In this document: positions 21,292-29,936 of the stretch, in pieces
How positions within the stretch are numbered: position 1 is the stretch's first letter
How the letters are laid out: every line of letters starts with the position of its first letter
NCBI RefSeq assembly: GCF_006152065.1
Contig: NZ_VDFW01000010.1
Location: forward strand, 62,001-126,000
DNA: 64,000 nucleotides
Source of the DNA: Amycolatopsis alkalitolerans
Lineage (GTDB): Bacteria; Actinomycetota; Actinomycetes; Mycobacteriales; Pseudonocardiaceae
Direction: 5' to 3'
The notes under the pieces: generated by a model
Databases searched by the model: none
What the model saw: only the letters and a program-made list of their open reading frames with translations
What the model was told of the DNA's origin: nothing
Made by a program: the position numbers and the translations under genes

Positions 21292-22803
21292 CTACCTTTC
21301 GCTCGCCGTTACCGTGCCATCGGTGCCGAGCCCAGAGTTCGCGGTCGCACCACCGGACCCGGCCCGCGGCTTTGTCGCCGTGCCCAGCTCCTCCATGTTG
21401 CGACCGGCCGTTTCCTGACCGAAGAAGATCATCGGAACGACCAGCAGGACCATGACCACGGCCGCGCAGATGAACACGGTCGCCACGCCCCAGCTCGCGA
21501 ACATCGCCGGCAGCAGGTAGATCAGCAGGCCACCGGTGAGAGCCCGGCTGACCATCTCGCCGGTCGAGGTGCCCAGGCCGCGCAGCCGGGTCGGGTACTG
21601 CTCGGCCAGGTACATCTTGGGGATGGAGAAGCTGCCGAGGCCGAACCACGCGACCAGGACACCGGCCACGATCACGACGCTGATGCCCAGCGCCTTGTAC
21701 GCGGGCAACACGACCATGCCGATGGCCGCCACCAGGATGTAGATGGCGAAGATCCGCTTGCGGCCGAACCGGTCGGCCCACCGTCCCTGGAAGAACACCC
21801 CGAAGGCCGAGATGAACATCATGATCGCGGTGTAGAGCAGGCTCGTGCTCGAGGTCGCGTGCAACAGCCCTTTGAAGATCGTCGGCGCGTAGGTCAGCAT
21901 CGTGTACCAGATCACGAACGACGAGGTGAGCGCGGCGTAGGCGATCAGGCTCCGGGACAGGTAGGGCCGCGCCAGCAGGGTGCGCATCCGGACGTCCCGG
22001 CTCGCCGTGGTGGTCAGCACCTGCAGTGCGCCGGAGTCGACGATCGTGGTGTCGTGCGGGAGCCGGGCTTCGGTCTCGATGCGCTCCACGAGCCGCCGCA
22101 CCTTGTCCCGGTCGGCGGGCCGGCCGCGCAGTTCGGCTCGTTTGAGCAGGAACCGGGGTGTCTCCGGCACCCAGATGATCAGGGCGGGGATCAGCAGCAA
22201 CGGGAAGCCACCGAGCAGCAACGGGACTCGCCACGACCACTCGACCGGGAACGCGGTGACCACCCAGATGCCGACCAGCGCCGGGAGCGTGTACCCGCCG
22301 TTGAGCACCCATTGCGCGTAGCCCATCACCGTGCCACGCAGCCGTTTCGAAACGAGCTCGGAGATGATCATGTACGGCACGGGGAACAGCGCACCCTCCC
22401 CCAGGCCGGCGATCACCCGCAGGGCGAACAGGGTCCAGAAGTCGTGCGCGGCCGCGCCGAGCATCGTGAACAGCGCGAACTCGGCCGTTCCGGCCAGCAG
22501 CACGGCCTTGCGGCCGAACTTGTCGGCCAGCCGGCCGGCCGGAACGATCCCGATGACCAGGCCGATGGTCCCGGAGGCACCGAGCAGCCCGGTCTGCATC
22601 GAGTCCAGGTGCCAGTGCGGTTTGAGGATCACGATCAGGGTGCTGACGATCCCGATGTCGAACGATTCGATCAGCCAGACCAGGATCAGCACGCCGATAC
22701 CGATCTTCAGCGCGCGCGTGACCGGGGCACGATCGAGGCGGCTCAACAGGTTCGCGTCGTCGCGGAGCCGTGAAGAGGCCATCGCGTCTGGGGGTTCTGC
22801 CAT
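21292..22803 (-). CDS. MFS transporter (sugar-porter / AAHS type)
   Basis: 503 residues with twelve expected membrane segments. It has the MFS loop motifs GRLADKFGRKAVL near residue 90 and GRWADRFGRKRIF near 340, plus PETPRFLLKR after segment 6, as in the SP and aromatic-acid families. First gene of the biotin carboxylase/BKACE operon, 5 bases before the carrier gene. It probably imports the pathway substrate with protons. The palindrome at 22861-22875 is 57 bases upstream of its ATG. Confidence 0.88.
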   Translation of the reverse strand: MAEPPDAMASSRLRDDANLLSRLDRAPVTRALKIGIGVLILVWLIESFDIGIVSTLIVILKPHWHLDSMQTGLLGASGTIGLVIGIVPAGRLADKFGRKAVLLAGTAEFALFTMLGAAAHDFWTLFALRVIAGLGEGALFPVPYMIISELVSKRLRGTVMGYAQWVLNGGYTLPALVGIWVVTAFPVEWSWRVPLLLGGFPLLLIPALIIWVPETPRFLLKRAELRGRPADRDKVRRLVERIETEARLPHDTTIVDSGALQVLTTTASRDVRMRTLLARPYLSRSLIAYAALTSSFVIWYTMLTYAPTIFKGLLHATSSTSLLYTAIMMFISAFGVFFQGRWADRFGRKRIFAIYILVAAIGMVVLPAYKALGISVVIVAGVLVAWFGLGSFSIPKMYLAEQYPTRLRGLGTSTGEMVSRALTGGLLIYLLPAMFASWGVATVFICAAVVMVLLVVPMIFFGQETAGRNMEELGTATKPRAGSGGATANSGLGTDGTVTASER

Positions 22804-22860
22804 AGCTCACCGCTCCCTTGCGGTCGACCCATGTTCAGCGGACAGCAACCGGTCGACTAC

Positions 22861-22875
22861 TTCCAGAATATGGAA
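22861..22875. promoter_or_regulatory. IclR-type palindrome, copy 2
   Basis: TTCCAGAATATGGAA lies in the divergent region between the MFS/biotin carboxylase operon and the SDR gene. It differs from the perfect copy at 23783 by one base, and could control both directions. Confidence 0.6.
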
Positions 22876-22969
22876 GTCTATGCCGCATGATGCTAGACAG
22901 GGAGCGACTGCAGTGTCAATCGTCACGCCTGAGGACCACCCACCGTCCGCCGCGAACCCTGGAGCCACG

Positions 22970-23722
22970 ATGTTCGATGAACGGTCATCCGCACCGACCC
23001 ATCCGCCCGCGACGTGGAGCCTCGCCGGCCGGACGATGGTCGTCACCGGCGGTTCCCGCGGCATCGGCGAGGCCGTGGTGCGCCTCGCCCGCGAGGCCGG
23101 GGCCCGCGTCGCCGTCCTGGACCTGACGCCCTCGTCCGCCGGCGACTGCTTCGTGGAGTGCGACGTGACCGACACCGAAGCGGTGAACGCGGCGTTCAAC
23201 GAGGTCCGGCGCACCCTCGGGCCGGTCGACAGCCTGGTGAACAACGCGGGCATCGCACCGCCGGGCCGATTCGAGCAACTCACCGACGCGTCGTGGGAGG
23301 CGACGCTCGCCGTCGATCTCACCGGCGTCTTCCGGTGCGTCCGATCGGCACTGCCCCAGTTGCGGGAGCGCGGACGGGGCTCGGTGATCAACGTCGGCTC
23401 CATCGCCGGACGGCACCGCAGCTTCACCGCGAGCGCCGCCTACGCCGCGGCCAAGGGCGGCGTGATCGCCCTGACCAGGCAACTCGCGCACGAGTTCGCG
23501 GCCGAGGGCGTGCGGGTCAACTGCGTGTGTCCCGGCTTGGTGGCCACCGACATCATCCGGCGCAACGTCACCGAGGAGCAGCGAGCCCAGCTCGCGGCCG
23601 CCATTCCGCTGCGCCGCCTCGCGCGGCCCGACGAAGTGGCCACCACGATCTGCTTCCTGGCGACGGACGCCGCCAGCTACGTCACCGGAGCCGTGCTCGA
23701 CGTCAACGGCGGCCTCTACTGA
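22970..23722 (+). CDS. Short-chain dehydrogenase/reductase
   Basis: 250 residues. Classical SDR: TGGSRGIGEAV for the cofactor, VNNAGIAPP, and the triad Ser (NVGSIAG), Tyr and Lys (SAAYAAAKGG). Ends VTGAVLDVNGGLY as in FabG-like enzymes. VLDLT at the end of strand 2 favours NAD over NADP. Start ATG 22970 has GGAG five bases away; a GTG at 22913 with GGGAG is a real alternative adding 19 residues. It likely oxidises an alcohol to a ketone for the neighbouring pathway (inference from context). Confidence 0.87.
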   Translation: MFDERSSAPTHPPATWSLAGRTMVVTGGSRGIGEAVVRLAREAGARVAVLDLTPSSAGDCFVECDVTDTEAVNAAFNEVRRTLGPVDSLVNNAGIAPPGRFEQLTDASWEATLAVDLTGVFRCVRSALPQLRERGRGSVINVGSIAGRHRSFTASAAYAAAKGGVIALTRQLAHEFAAEGVRVNCVCPGLVATDIIRRNVTEEQRAQLAAAIPLRRLARPDEVATTICFLATDAASYVTGAVLDVNGGLY

Positions 23723-23782
23723 CCGCACATCGTGGGCGTCATTGACGCCGGACCGGTGACGTGTGACACTTTTGAAGTTAAC

Positions 23783-23797
23783 TTCCATAATATGGAA
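23783..23797. promoter_or_regulatory. IclR-type palindrome, copy 3 (perfect)
   Basis: TTCCATAATATGGAA is a perfect palindrome of two 7-base arms around one base. It ends 18 bases upstream of the MHS transporter ATG, overlapping where a promoter or ribosome site would act. Confidence 0.65.
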
Positions 23798-23815
23798 TCT
23801 TCGGGAGGTTGTTCC

Positions 23816-25177
23816 ATGCGCGAGCCGCTGGCCGGCCAACCTAGCCAGGACGTCCCGGTCTCCAAGGTCGCGCTCGCCAGCGCGATCGGTACGACCATCG
23901 AGTGGTATGACTTCTTCCTCTACGGCACGGCCGCGAGCCTGGCCTTCAACCACCTGTTCTTTCCCAGCTTCAGCCCGGCGGCCGGCGTGATCGCCGCCTT
24001 CGCCACGTTCGCCGTCGGCTACCTCTCGCGGCCGATCGGCAGTGTGGTGTTCGGGCATTTCGGCGACCGTCTGGGGCGCAAGAAGATGCTCGTGTCCACC
24101 CTGTTCGTGATGGGCCTGGCGACCTTCGCGATCGGCCTGTTGCCGACCTACGGGCAGATCGGCGTCTGGGCGCCCATCCTGCTGGTGCTGATGCGGGCGC
24201 TGCAGGGGATCGGCATCGGCGGGGAATACGGCGGCGCGGTGGTGATGGCGGTGGAGTACGCCCCTCCCGGGCGCCGGGGCTTCTTCGGAAGCTGGCCCCA
24301 GGTCGGCGTGCCGGCCGGGCTGCTGCTGGCATCCGGGGTGTTCGCCGCGCTCTCCGGCCTGCTTCCCAAGGCCGCGTTCACCTCCTACGGCTGGCGGATC
24401 GGCTTCCTGCTGAGTGCCCTGCTGGTGGCGGTCGGCCTCTACGTGCGGCTGAAGGTGCTGGAAACACCGGCGTTCACCGCGATGCGCAACCGGCAGGAAG
24501 AAGCGAAGCTGCCCTTCGCCGCGTTGCTCCGGGGCTCCACCAAGGAGTTCTGGCTGAGCCTCGGCACCCGCTGGGTCGAGGGGCTGACCTACAACGCCTA
24601 CTCGGTGCTGGTCGTTTCGTTCGTGGCCAACCAGCTGCACCTGTCCGGCGGCATCGCGCTCACCGGCGTGATCATCGCTTCCGCACTCGGGATCGTGCTC
24701 ACCCCGCTGTACGGCGCGCTAAGCGATCGGGTCGGCCGCAAGACGGTGTACACCGCGGGGGTGCTGAGCGTGCTGGTGCTGACGTTCCCCTCGTTCTGGG
24801 CGATCCAGACCGGCCAGCGAGCGTGGATCTGGCTCGGCATCGTCATCCCGTTCGGCATCGGGTACTTCGCCATCTACGCGCCGCTGTCCACCTTCTGGTC
24901 GGAACTGTTCGACACCCGCTACCGCTACACCGGGGTGGGCGCGGTCTACCAGTTCTCCGGCGTCTACGCCAGCGGGCTGACTCCGGTGATCGGTGTGACG
25001 CTGTTCGCCGCCGATGGCGGGCGCCCCTGGTATTTCGCGGCGTACATGGTCGTGGTGGCCGTGATCAGCCTGGTCGCCACCGCATTCCTGCCGGAGACCA
25101 ACCGTCGCGACATCATGCCCGGCGCGGACGGCCGAACCGCAACGCGTGCCGAAGGTGCGCTCGAGCCGGACCGGTGA
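23816..25177 (+). CDS. MHS-family metabolite:H+ symporter
   Basis: 453 residues. The start of segment 1, IGTTIEWYDFFLYGTAA, and GHFGDRLGRKKML plus RALQGIGIGGEYGG are signatures of the MHS family (ShiA, KgtP, ProP). Such carriers import organic acids or osmolytes with protons. ATG 23816 is chosen for GGGAGG eight bases before it; an upstream ATG at 23792 lies inside the palindrome. The substrate is probably shared with the carboxylase/BKACE block, since the operator is the same. Confidence 0.9.
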   Translation: MREPLAGQPSQDVPVSKVALASAIGTTIEWYDFFLYGTAASLAFNHLFFPSFSPAAGVIAAFATFAVGYLSRPIGSVVFGHFGDRLGRKKMLVSTLFVMGLATFAIGLLPTYGQIGVWAPILLVLMRALQGIGIGGEYGGAVVMAVEYAPPGRRGFFGSWPQVGVPAGLLLASGVFAALSGLLPKAAFTSYGWRIGFLLSALLVAVGLYVRLKVLETPAFTAMRNRQEEAKLPFAALLRGSTKEFWLSLGTRWVEGLTYNAYSVLVVSFVANQLHLSGGIALTGVIIASALGIVLTPLYGALSDRVGRKTVYTAGVLSVLVLTFPSFWAIQTGQRAWIWLGIVIPFGIGYFAIYAPLSTFWSELFDTRYRYTGVGAVYQFSGVYASGLTPVIGVTLFAADGGRPWYFAAYMVVVAVISLVATAFLPETNRRDIMPGADGRTATRAEGALEPDR

Positions 25178-25182
25178 GCACG

Positions 25183-25977
25183 TCAGACCGGGGACCCGGG
25201 CGGCATGACGGCGGACACCGCCCGGGCCGTCTCGACCACGAGCGCGCCCAGTTCCGGGACCTGGGCTTCGGTGATCCTGATTTCGGGGCCCTGCACTGCA
25301 ACCGCGGCGATCACCTGCCCGTCCTCGCCGAGGACCGGCGCCGCGACCCCGCGGACGCCGGCGATGCGCTCTCCCCGATTCAGGCTGTACCCGCGTGCCC
25401 AGGTGTCGCGAAGCTCGGTGAGCAGGGCACGCGGCGAGGTGACCGTCGCCGGGGTCAGCGGCGTGAGCTCGCCGAGCCCGGCGATCTGCGCGGCCGCGTC
25501 GCCGGCGAACGCGAGCAGCGCCTTGCCGCTGCTCGTGCAGTACAGCGGAATCCGCGCCCCCACCGGCTGGGTGAACCGCAGCGGCTGCCACGAGTCGACG
25601 CGTACCACGACCACGCCCTCGTCCCCGTCGCGCACCACCAGGTTGACCGACTCCCCAGTGGCTTCCGCCAGCCGCTCGAGCACGGGCGCGGCAGCGTCGA
25701 ACCCGAGCGTTCGCCCGGCGGCACGACCGAGCAGGAACGACTCGGGGCCCAGCCGGTAACGTTCGGTCCGCTCGTTCTGGACGACGTAGCCGGCCACGAC
25801 GAGAGCCTTCAGGATCCGGTGCGCGGTGCTCGCATGCAGGCCGAGCACCTTGGCGATCTCCGCACCGCCGAGATCGTCGCGGGCATCGCGCAGCACCCGC
25901 AGGACGGCCAGTGCCCGGGCGATCGTCTGGGTGCCCGCCACCTGCCGAGCCGCGGGCGTCCGGTCCACCGTGGTCAC
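25183..25977 (-). CDS. IclR-family transcriptional regulator
   Basis: 264 residues with a winged helix (EIAKVLGLHASTAHRILKAL) and an effector domain (IPLYCTSSGKALLAF). It closely resembles the IclR protein at 14771. The GTG start at 25977 has GGGGG upstream; a longer frame to 26043 would run into the operator. Convergent with the MHS transporter, 5 bases apart, and divergent from the SDR/RidA pair, which it may control through the two repeats at 26043-26074. Confidence 0.87.
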   Translation of the reverse strand: MTTVDRTPAARQVAGTQTIARALAVLRVLRDARDDLGGAEIAKVLGLHASTAHRILKALVVAGYVVQNERTERYRLGPESFLLGRAAGRTLGFDAAAPVLERLAEATGESVNLVVRDGDEGVVVVRVDSWQPLRFTQPVGARIPLYCTSSGKALLAFAGDAAAQIAGLGELTPLTPATVTSPRALLTELRDTWARGYSLNRGERIAGVRGVAAPVLGEDGQVIAAVAVQGPEIRITEAQVPELGALVVETARAVSAVMPPGSPV

Positions 25978-26042
25978 CCGATACCCCCTTCCGCGGACGA
26001 GTCCCGGCGCCGCGACCGGCACCGGAACCCAGGACACCGGCA

Positions 26043-26074
26043 TTTCACAATATGGCGTATTATTTCACAATATG
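26043..26074. promoter_or_regulatory. Two direct TTTCACAATATG repeats (IclR-type site)
   Basis: TTTCACAATATG occurs at 26043-26054 and 26063-26074, exactly 20 bases (two helical turns) apart. It resembles half of the TTCCATAATATGGAA palindrome. It lies between the IclR gene at 25977 and the SDR gene at 26177, so cooperative binding on one DNA face is plausible. Confidence 0.5.
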
Positions 26075-26176
26075 CATTGGCGCCGCCGCGGTCAACTACC
26101 ACTGCGCGGATCGGCCACTGAACACCTTTATGTCGTCAGCTTGACGACCGTAACCGCAACGTGGCAGGGTCCGGAC

Positions 26177-26935
26177 GTGTCCAGTTCGACTCCCACCGCC
26201 GTCGTCACCGGGGCCGGCCGGGGCATCGGACGCGCCGTCGCGATCCGGCTCAGTTCGGAGGGGTACCGCGTGGCGCTCACTTCGCGCAGCGAGGGCGAAC
26301 TCCGCGAGACGGCCCGGTCGTGTCCGCGGGAAACGTTCGTCTTCCCCGCGGACATCACCTCGACCGGCGCCGTCGACAGCCTGTTCGCCGCGGTGGAGGA
26401 GACGTGGGGCAGCGCCGAGGTCCTCGTCGCGAACGCGGGGGCCGGCACCTCCGCCCCGCTCGCCGAGACCACCGACGAGCAGTGGGCGCGGATGCTCGAA
26501 CTGAACCTGACCGCGCCGTTCCGCTGCATCCGGCGCGCGGTCCCGGCGATGATCGAGCGCGGGTACGGCCGGATCGTCGTGGTCGCGTCCGTCGCGGCGA
26601 CCCGAGGCGAGCCGTACATCAGCGCCTACACGGCCAGCAAGCACGGCGTGCTCGGCGTCGTCCGGTCGGCGGCGGCCGAACTGGCGTCGAAGGGCATCGC
26701 CGTGAACGCGGTGTGCCCGGGATACGTCGACACGCCCATGACCGACCACACCGTCGCCGCCATCGCGGACAAGACCGGTCGCACCCTCGCCCAGGCCCGG
26801 GCGGCGCTGGAAGCCAAGCAGCCCGGGGGGCGGCTGGTGACGGTCGGCGAAGTGGCCGAAGCGGTGTGGTCGTGCATCACCGATCCGGCCCGCAACGGGC
26901 AGGACATCACGATCGACGGCGGAGGGCAGCCTTGA
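26177..26935 (+). CDS. Short-chain dehydrogenase, probable 3-hydroxyacyl-CoA type
   Basis: 252 residues. Classical SDR with TGAGRGIGRAVA, VANAGAGTS, Ser in VVASVAATRG, Tyr/Lys in ISAYTASKHG and the C-terminal ITIDGGGQP. Start is GTG 26177. It overlaps the RidA gene by 4 bases. Relatives beside CoA-dependent aromatic clusters act as hydroxyacyl-CoA dehydrogenases; the nearby aminobenzoyl-CoA genes suggest the same here, but the substrate is inferred. Confidence 0.85.
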   Translation: MSSSTPTAVVTGAGRGIGRAVAIRLSSEGYRVALTSRSEGELRETARSCPRETFVFPADITSTGAVDSLFAAVEETWGSAEVLVANAGAGTSAPLAETTDEQWARMLELNLTAPFRCIRRAVPAMIERGYGRIVVVASVAATRGEPYISAYTASKHGVLGVVRSAAAELASKGIAVNAVCPGYVDTPMTDHTVAAIADKTGRTLAQARAALEAKQPGGRLVTVGEVAEAVWSCITDPARNGQDITIDGGGQP

Positions 26936-27330
26936 GTCTCGAGTTCGTCAACCCGCCCGAACTGGCCGCCCCGAAGGGTTTCTCCCACGCCACGGTGGGC
27001 GCGGGGAGGACGGTCTTCCTGGCCGGCCAGACCGCGCTGGACCGATCCGGCCGGATCGTCGGCGAGACCATCACCGAGCAGTTCGAGCAGGCGCTCGGTA
27101 ACCTGCTGACCGCGCTCGAGGCCGCCGGGGGCGGCCCGGCCGACCTCGCGAGCCTGACCATCTACATCGTCGACATGCCGGCGTACCAAGCGAATTCGCG
27201 CGCGATCGGCGCCGTGTGGAAGCGGCTCGTCGGCGAGCGGTATCCGGCGATGGCCGGGATCGGCGTCTCCCGGTTGTGGGACGCCGAGGCGCTCGTAGAG
27301 GTGCAGGGCTACGCCGTCCTGCCCGGCTGA
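26932..27330 (+). CDS. RidA-family enamine/imine hydrolase
   Basis: 132 residues, normal for RidA/YjgF/YER057c. Conserved features are VFLAGQTALD, the helix FEQALGNLLTALEAAGG, and GVSRLWDAEALVEVQGYA, where the Arg matches the imine-binding Arg of RidA. Start is TTG 26932 with GGAGG upstream, in a TTGA overlap with the SDR. RidA proteins deaminate reactive enamines. In a 2-aminobenzoyl-CoA pathway the reduced ring product is an enamine, which gives this protein a logical job (inference). It overlaps the 3' end of the PaaX gene by 22 bases. Confidence 0.88.
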   Translation: MSLEFVNPPELAAPKGFSHATVGAGRTVFLAGQTALDRSGRIVGETITEQFEQALGNLLTALEAAGGGPADLASLTIYIVDMPAYQANSRAIGAVWKRLVGERYPAMAGIGVSRLWDAEALVEVQGYAVLPG

Positions 27331-28175
27331 GTGACGGTCGACGCCTCGACGTATCGGTGTGCGTCGGGGGCGAGGCGCTCGTGCAGGGTGAAGAAGACGT
27401 CCGCGGCCTGGGAACCCCGCCAGTTACCCGGGAGCAACCCGGCCGGCAGCCCTGGGTCGAGGTACGGCAGCCGGCGCCAGTGCGTGAGGACCCGCACGTA
27501 GTCCGCGAAGGCCGTCGCGTCGTCATCGCGCCGCCGCCGGCGCCAGCGCGCGAGGACCGGACGGTACTCCTCGACGAAATCCTCGTACATGCGCTCCAGC
27601 CCGTCGAGGTCCCACCACGAGGCGACCTGCTCCGGCTCGGGCCGGAACGCGACATATTCGGCACGGAAGAGGCTGACGTAGTCGCTCAGCCCGCTGCTCG
27701 CCAGCGCGTCCCGTGCTTCGTGCTCGACGTGGACCGGCGCGATCCACACCCCGGAGGCGACGGTGCCGAAGCCCAGCCACGACAGCCGCGAACGGAGCTG
27801 ATGCCGCTTGTCGCGCTCGGACTCGGGCACGCTGAACACCGCGAGCAGCCAGCCGTCGCCCGCACCCGCGCGAGGCCGTTCGAAGATCCTCCGGTCGCCT
27901 TCGTCGAGGATCGCGCGCGCCCGGTCCGACAGCGCGTACCCCGCCGCCCCGCCGACCTTCTCCGGGAGCAGGAGGCCGCGGCGCTTGAGCCGTGAGATCG
28001 ACGAGCGCACCGCCGACTCGTCCACCCCGATCGTGGCCATGAGCCTGATCAGAGAGCTGATGCTCAGCGCACCGCCGACCTCGCGGGCGTACAGGCCGTA
28101 GATGGTGACGATCAGAGCGCGCGGCTGGATCCCTCTGACCGGCCCGGCATCCTCGGTGGGCAGCGATTCCGACAC
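27309..28175 (-). CDS. PaaX-family transcriptional repressor
   Basis: 288 residues. The PaaX N-terminal winged helix covers about 17-85 (ESAVRSSISRLKRRGLL), followed by the PaaX domain (WLLAVFSVPESERDKRHQLR, then a C-terminal SWLGFGTVASGVWIAP). PaaX binds aryl-CoA esters and derepresses aryl-CoA pathway genes. It is divergent from the aminobenzoate-CoA ligase gene, so aminobenzoyl-CoA is a likely inducer. GTG start at 28175. Confidence 0.9.
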   Translation of the reverse strand: MSESLPTEDAGPVRGIQPRALIVTIYGLYAREVGGALSISSLIRLMATIGVDESAVRSSISRLKRRGLLLPEKVGGAAGYALSDRARAILDEGDRRIFERPRAGAGDGWLLAVFSVPESERDKRHQLRSRLSWLGFGTVASGVWIAPVHVEHEARDALASSGLSDYVSLFRAEYVAFRPEPEQVASWWDLDGLERMYEDFVEEYRPVLARWRRRRRDDDATAFADYVRVLTHWRRLPYLDPGLPAGLLPGNWRGSQAADVFFTLHERLAPDAHRYVEASTVTQPGRTA

Positions 28176-28234
28176 CCACGGAGTCTAGCGTCCGCGCGGC
28201 GACCGTCACGCGGACGCAGGAGTATGTTGATCTG

Positions 28235-28264
28235 TTGACTATCGTCATAAACAGTGCATAGTGT
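28235..28264 (+). promoter_or_regulatory. Probable promoter of the aminobenzoate operon
   Basis: TTGACT at 28235-28240 and TAGTGT at 28259-28264 are 18 bases apart, a reasonable sigma-70-type pair. TGACTATCGTCA (28236-28247), an inverted repeat over the -35 box, and two TGTTGA direct repeats at 28225 and 28233 could be the PaaX site. Confidence 0.4.
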
Positions 28265-28298
28265 GCTGAAGAGCTCCCCGAGGCCCGGGAAGGACGCC

Positions 28299-29921
28299 AT
28301 GCCGCCGTCAATCTCCGCCCACGTCGACACGTTCTGCCGAGACAACCTGCCGCCCGAGGACGAGTTGCCCACGCTGCTGTTCGACCTCCCCGGCCTGCGG
28401 TACCCCCAACGGCTCAACTGCGGGGTCGAACTGCTCGACGCGGTCGCGGAACGCCTCGGCGCCGGCCGGCCCTGCCTGCTCTCCCCCGGCGCCGCCACCT
28501 GGACCTACGGCGACCTGCGCCGCGTGTCCAACCAGATCGCGGCGGTGCTGACCGAGGACCACGGGATCGTGCCCGGCAACCGGGTGCTGCTCCGCGGGCC
28601 CAACAACCCCTGGCTGGTCGCCTGCTGGTTCGGCGTCATGAAGGCCGGCGCGGTCGCGGTCACCACGATGCCCCTGCTGCGCGGCAGCGAACTCGCCGGG
28701 ATCGCCGAAATCGCGGCCGTGGACTTTGCCCTGTGCGACAGCCGGTTCACCGGCGCGCTCACGGGTATTCCTGGAATCACGGTGGTGGAGTACGGCGGTG
28801 ACGGCGGCCTGACTTCGGCGATCGAGGGCAAGTCCGGAGAGTTCGCCGCGGCCGGCACCGCGGCCGACGACGTGGCGATGCTGGCCTTCACGTCCGGGAC
28901 GACCGGCCGTCCCAAAGCGACGATGCATTTCCACCGCGACGTCCTGGCGATCGCGGACACCTTCTCGGCACGGGTGCTGCGGCCGGTGGCGACCGATGTG
29001 TTCACGGGCACCCCGCCGCTCGCGTTCACCTTCGGGCTCGGCGGGCTCGTCATCTTTCCCCTGCGGGCGGGCGCCTCGACGCTGCTGATCGAGAAGGCGA
29101 CGCCCGGCCAGCTCGCCGATCTGATCGCCGAGCACCACGTGTCGGTCTGCTTCACCGCGCCGACCGCGTACCGCGCGATGCTCGCCGCCGGCAAGGCCGA
29201 CCGGCTCTCGACGCTGCGGCGCGCGGTGTCCGCCGGCGAGCACCTCCCCGCCGGCACCTGGCAATCGGTCTTCGACGCGACCGGCATCAGGCTCATCGAC
29301 GGCATCGGCGCGACCGAGATGCTGCACATCTTCATCGCCTCGGCCGACGACGACATCCGGCCAGGATCCACCGGTCGCGCCGTCCCCGGCTACGTCGCCG
29401 TGGTGCTCGACGAACACGGTGATCCGCAACAGCCGGGAACGCCGGGACGCCTCGCGGTCAAAGGCCCCACCGGCTGCCGCTACCTGGCCGACCCGCGGCA
29501 GCGCAGCTACGTGCAGGGCGGCTGGAACATCACCGGCGACACCTTCGTCCAGGACGCCGACGGCTACTTCTGGTACCAGGCCCGCAACGACGACATGATC
29601 GTGTCCTCCGGCTACAACATCGCGGGCCCCGAGGTCGAGGAGGCGCTGCTCGCGCACCCCGACGTCAAGGAGTGCGGGGTGATCGGCCTGCCCGACGAGG
29701 CGCGCGGCCAGCTCGTCACCGCGTTCGTCGTGCCGCGCGAAGACGCCACGGGCGACGATCAGCTCGCCGGGCGGCTGCAGGAATTCGTCAAGCAGACGAT
29801 CGCACCGTACAAGTACCCGCGGCGCGTGATCTTCGTCGACGAGCTGCCCAGGACCGCCACCGGAAAGCTGCAGCGGTTCCGGCTCGCGGACCTGGTCCCG
29901 CAGCCGAACGCGGGAGTCTGA
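28299..29921 (+). CDS. 2-aminobenzoate-CoA (benzoate-type) ligase
   Basis: 540 residues. AMP-forming acyl-CoA synthetase with the P-loop FTSGTTGRPKATMH near residue 202, the A5 region GIGATEMLHIFIASA, and the C-terminal hinge NDDMIVSSGYNIAGPEVE and catalytic Lys in PRTATGKLQR. GATEMLHIF and the overall length match benzoate/2-aminobenzoate-CoA ligases. It activates the aromatic acid so the next enzyme can attack it. ATG 28299 has GGAAGGA in front. Salicylate is the main alternative substrate, as salicylate-CoA pathways use closely related enzymes. Confidence 0.85.
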   Translation: MPPSISAHVDTFCRDNLPPEDELPTLLFDLPGLRYPQRLNCGVELLDAVAERLGAGRPCLLSPGAATWTYGDLRRVSNQIAAVLTEDHGIVPGNRVLLRGPNNPWLVACWFGVMKAGAVAVTTMPLLRGSELAGIAEIAAVDFALCDSRFTGALTGIPGITVVEYGGDGGLTSAIEGKSGEFAAAGTAADDVAMLAFTSGTTGRPKATMHFHRDVLAIADTFSARVLRPVATDVFTGTPPLAFTFGLGGLVIFPLRAGASTLLIEKATPGQLADLIAEHHVSVCFTAPTAYRAMLAAGKADRLSTLRRAVSAGEHLPAGTWQSVFDATGIRLIDGIGATEMLHIFIASADDDIRPGSTGRAVPGYVAVVLDEHGDPQQPGTPGRLAVKGPTGCRYLADPRQRSYVQGGWNITGDTFVQDADGYFWYQARNDDMIVSSGYNIAGPEVEEALLAHPDVKECGVIGLPDEARGQLVTAFVVPREDATGDDQLAGRLQEFVKQTIAPYKYPRRVIFVDELPRTATGKLQRFRLADLVPQPNAGV

Positions 29922-29936
29922 AGGGATCTGGTGCAC

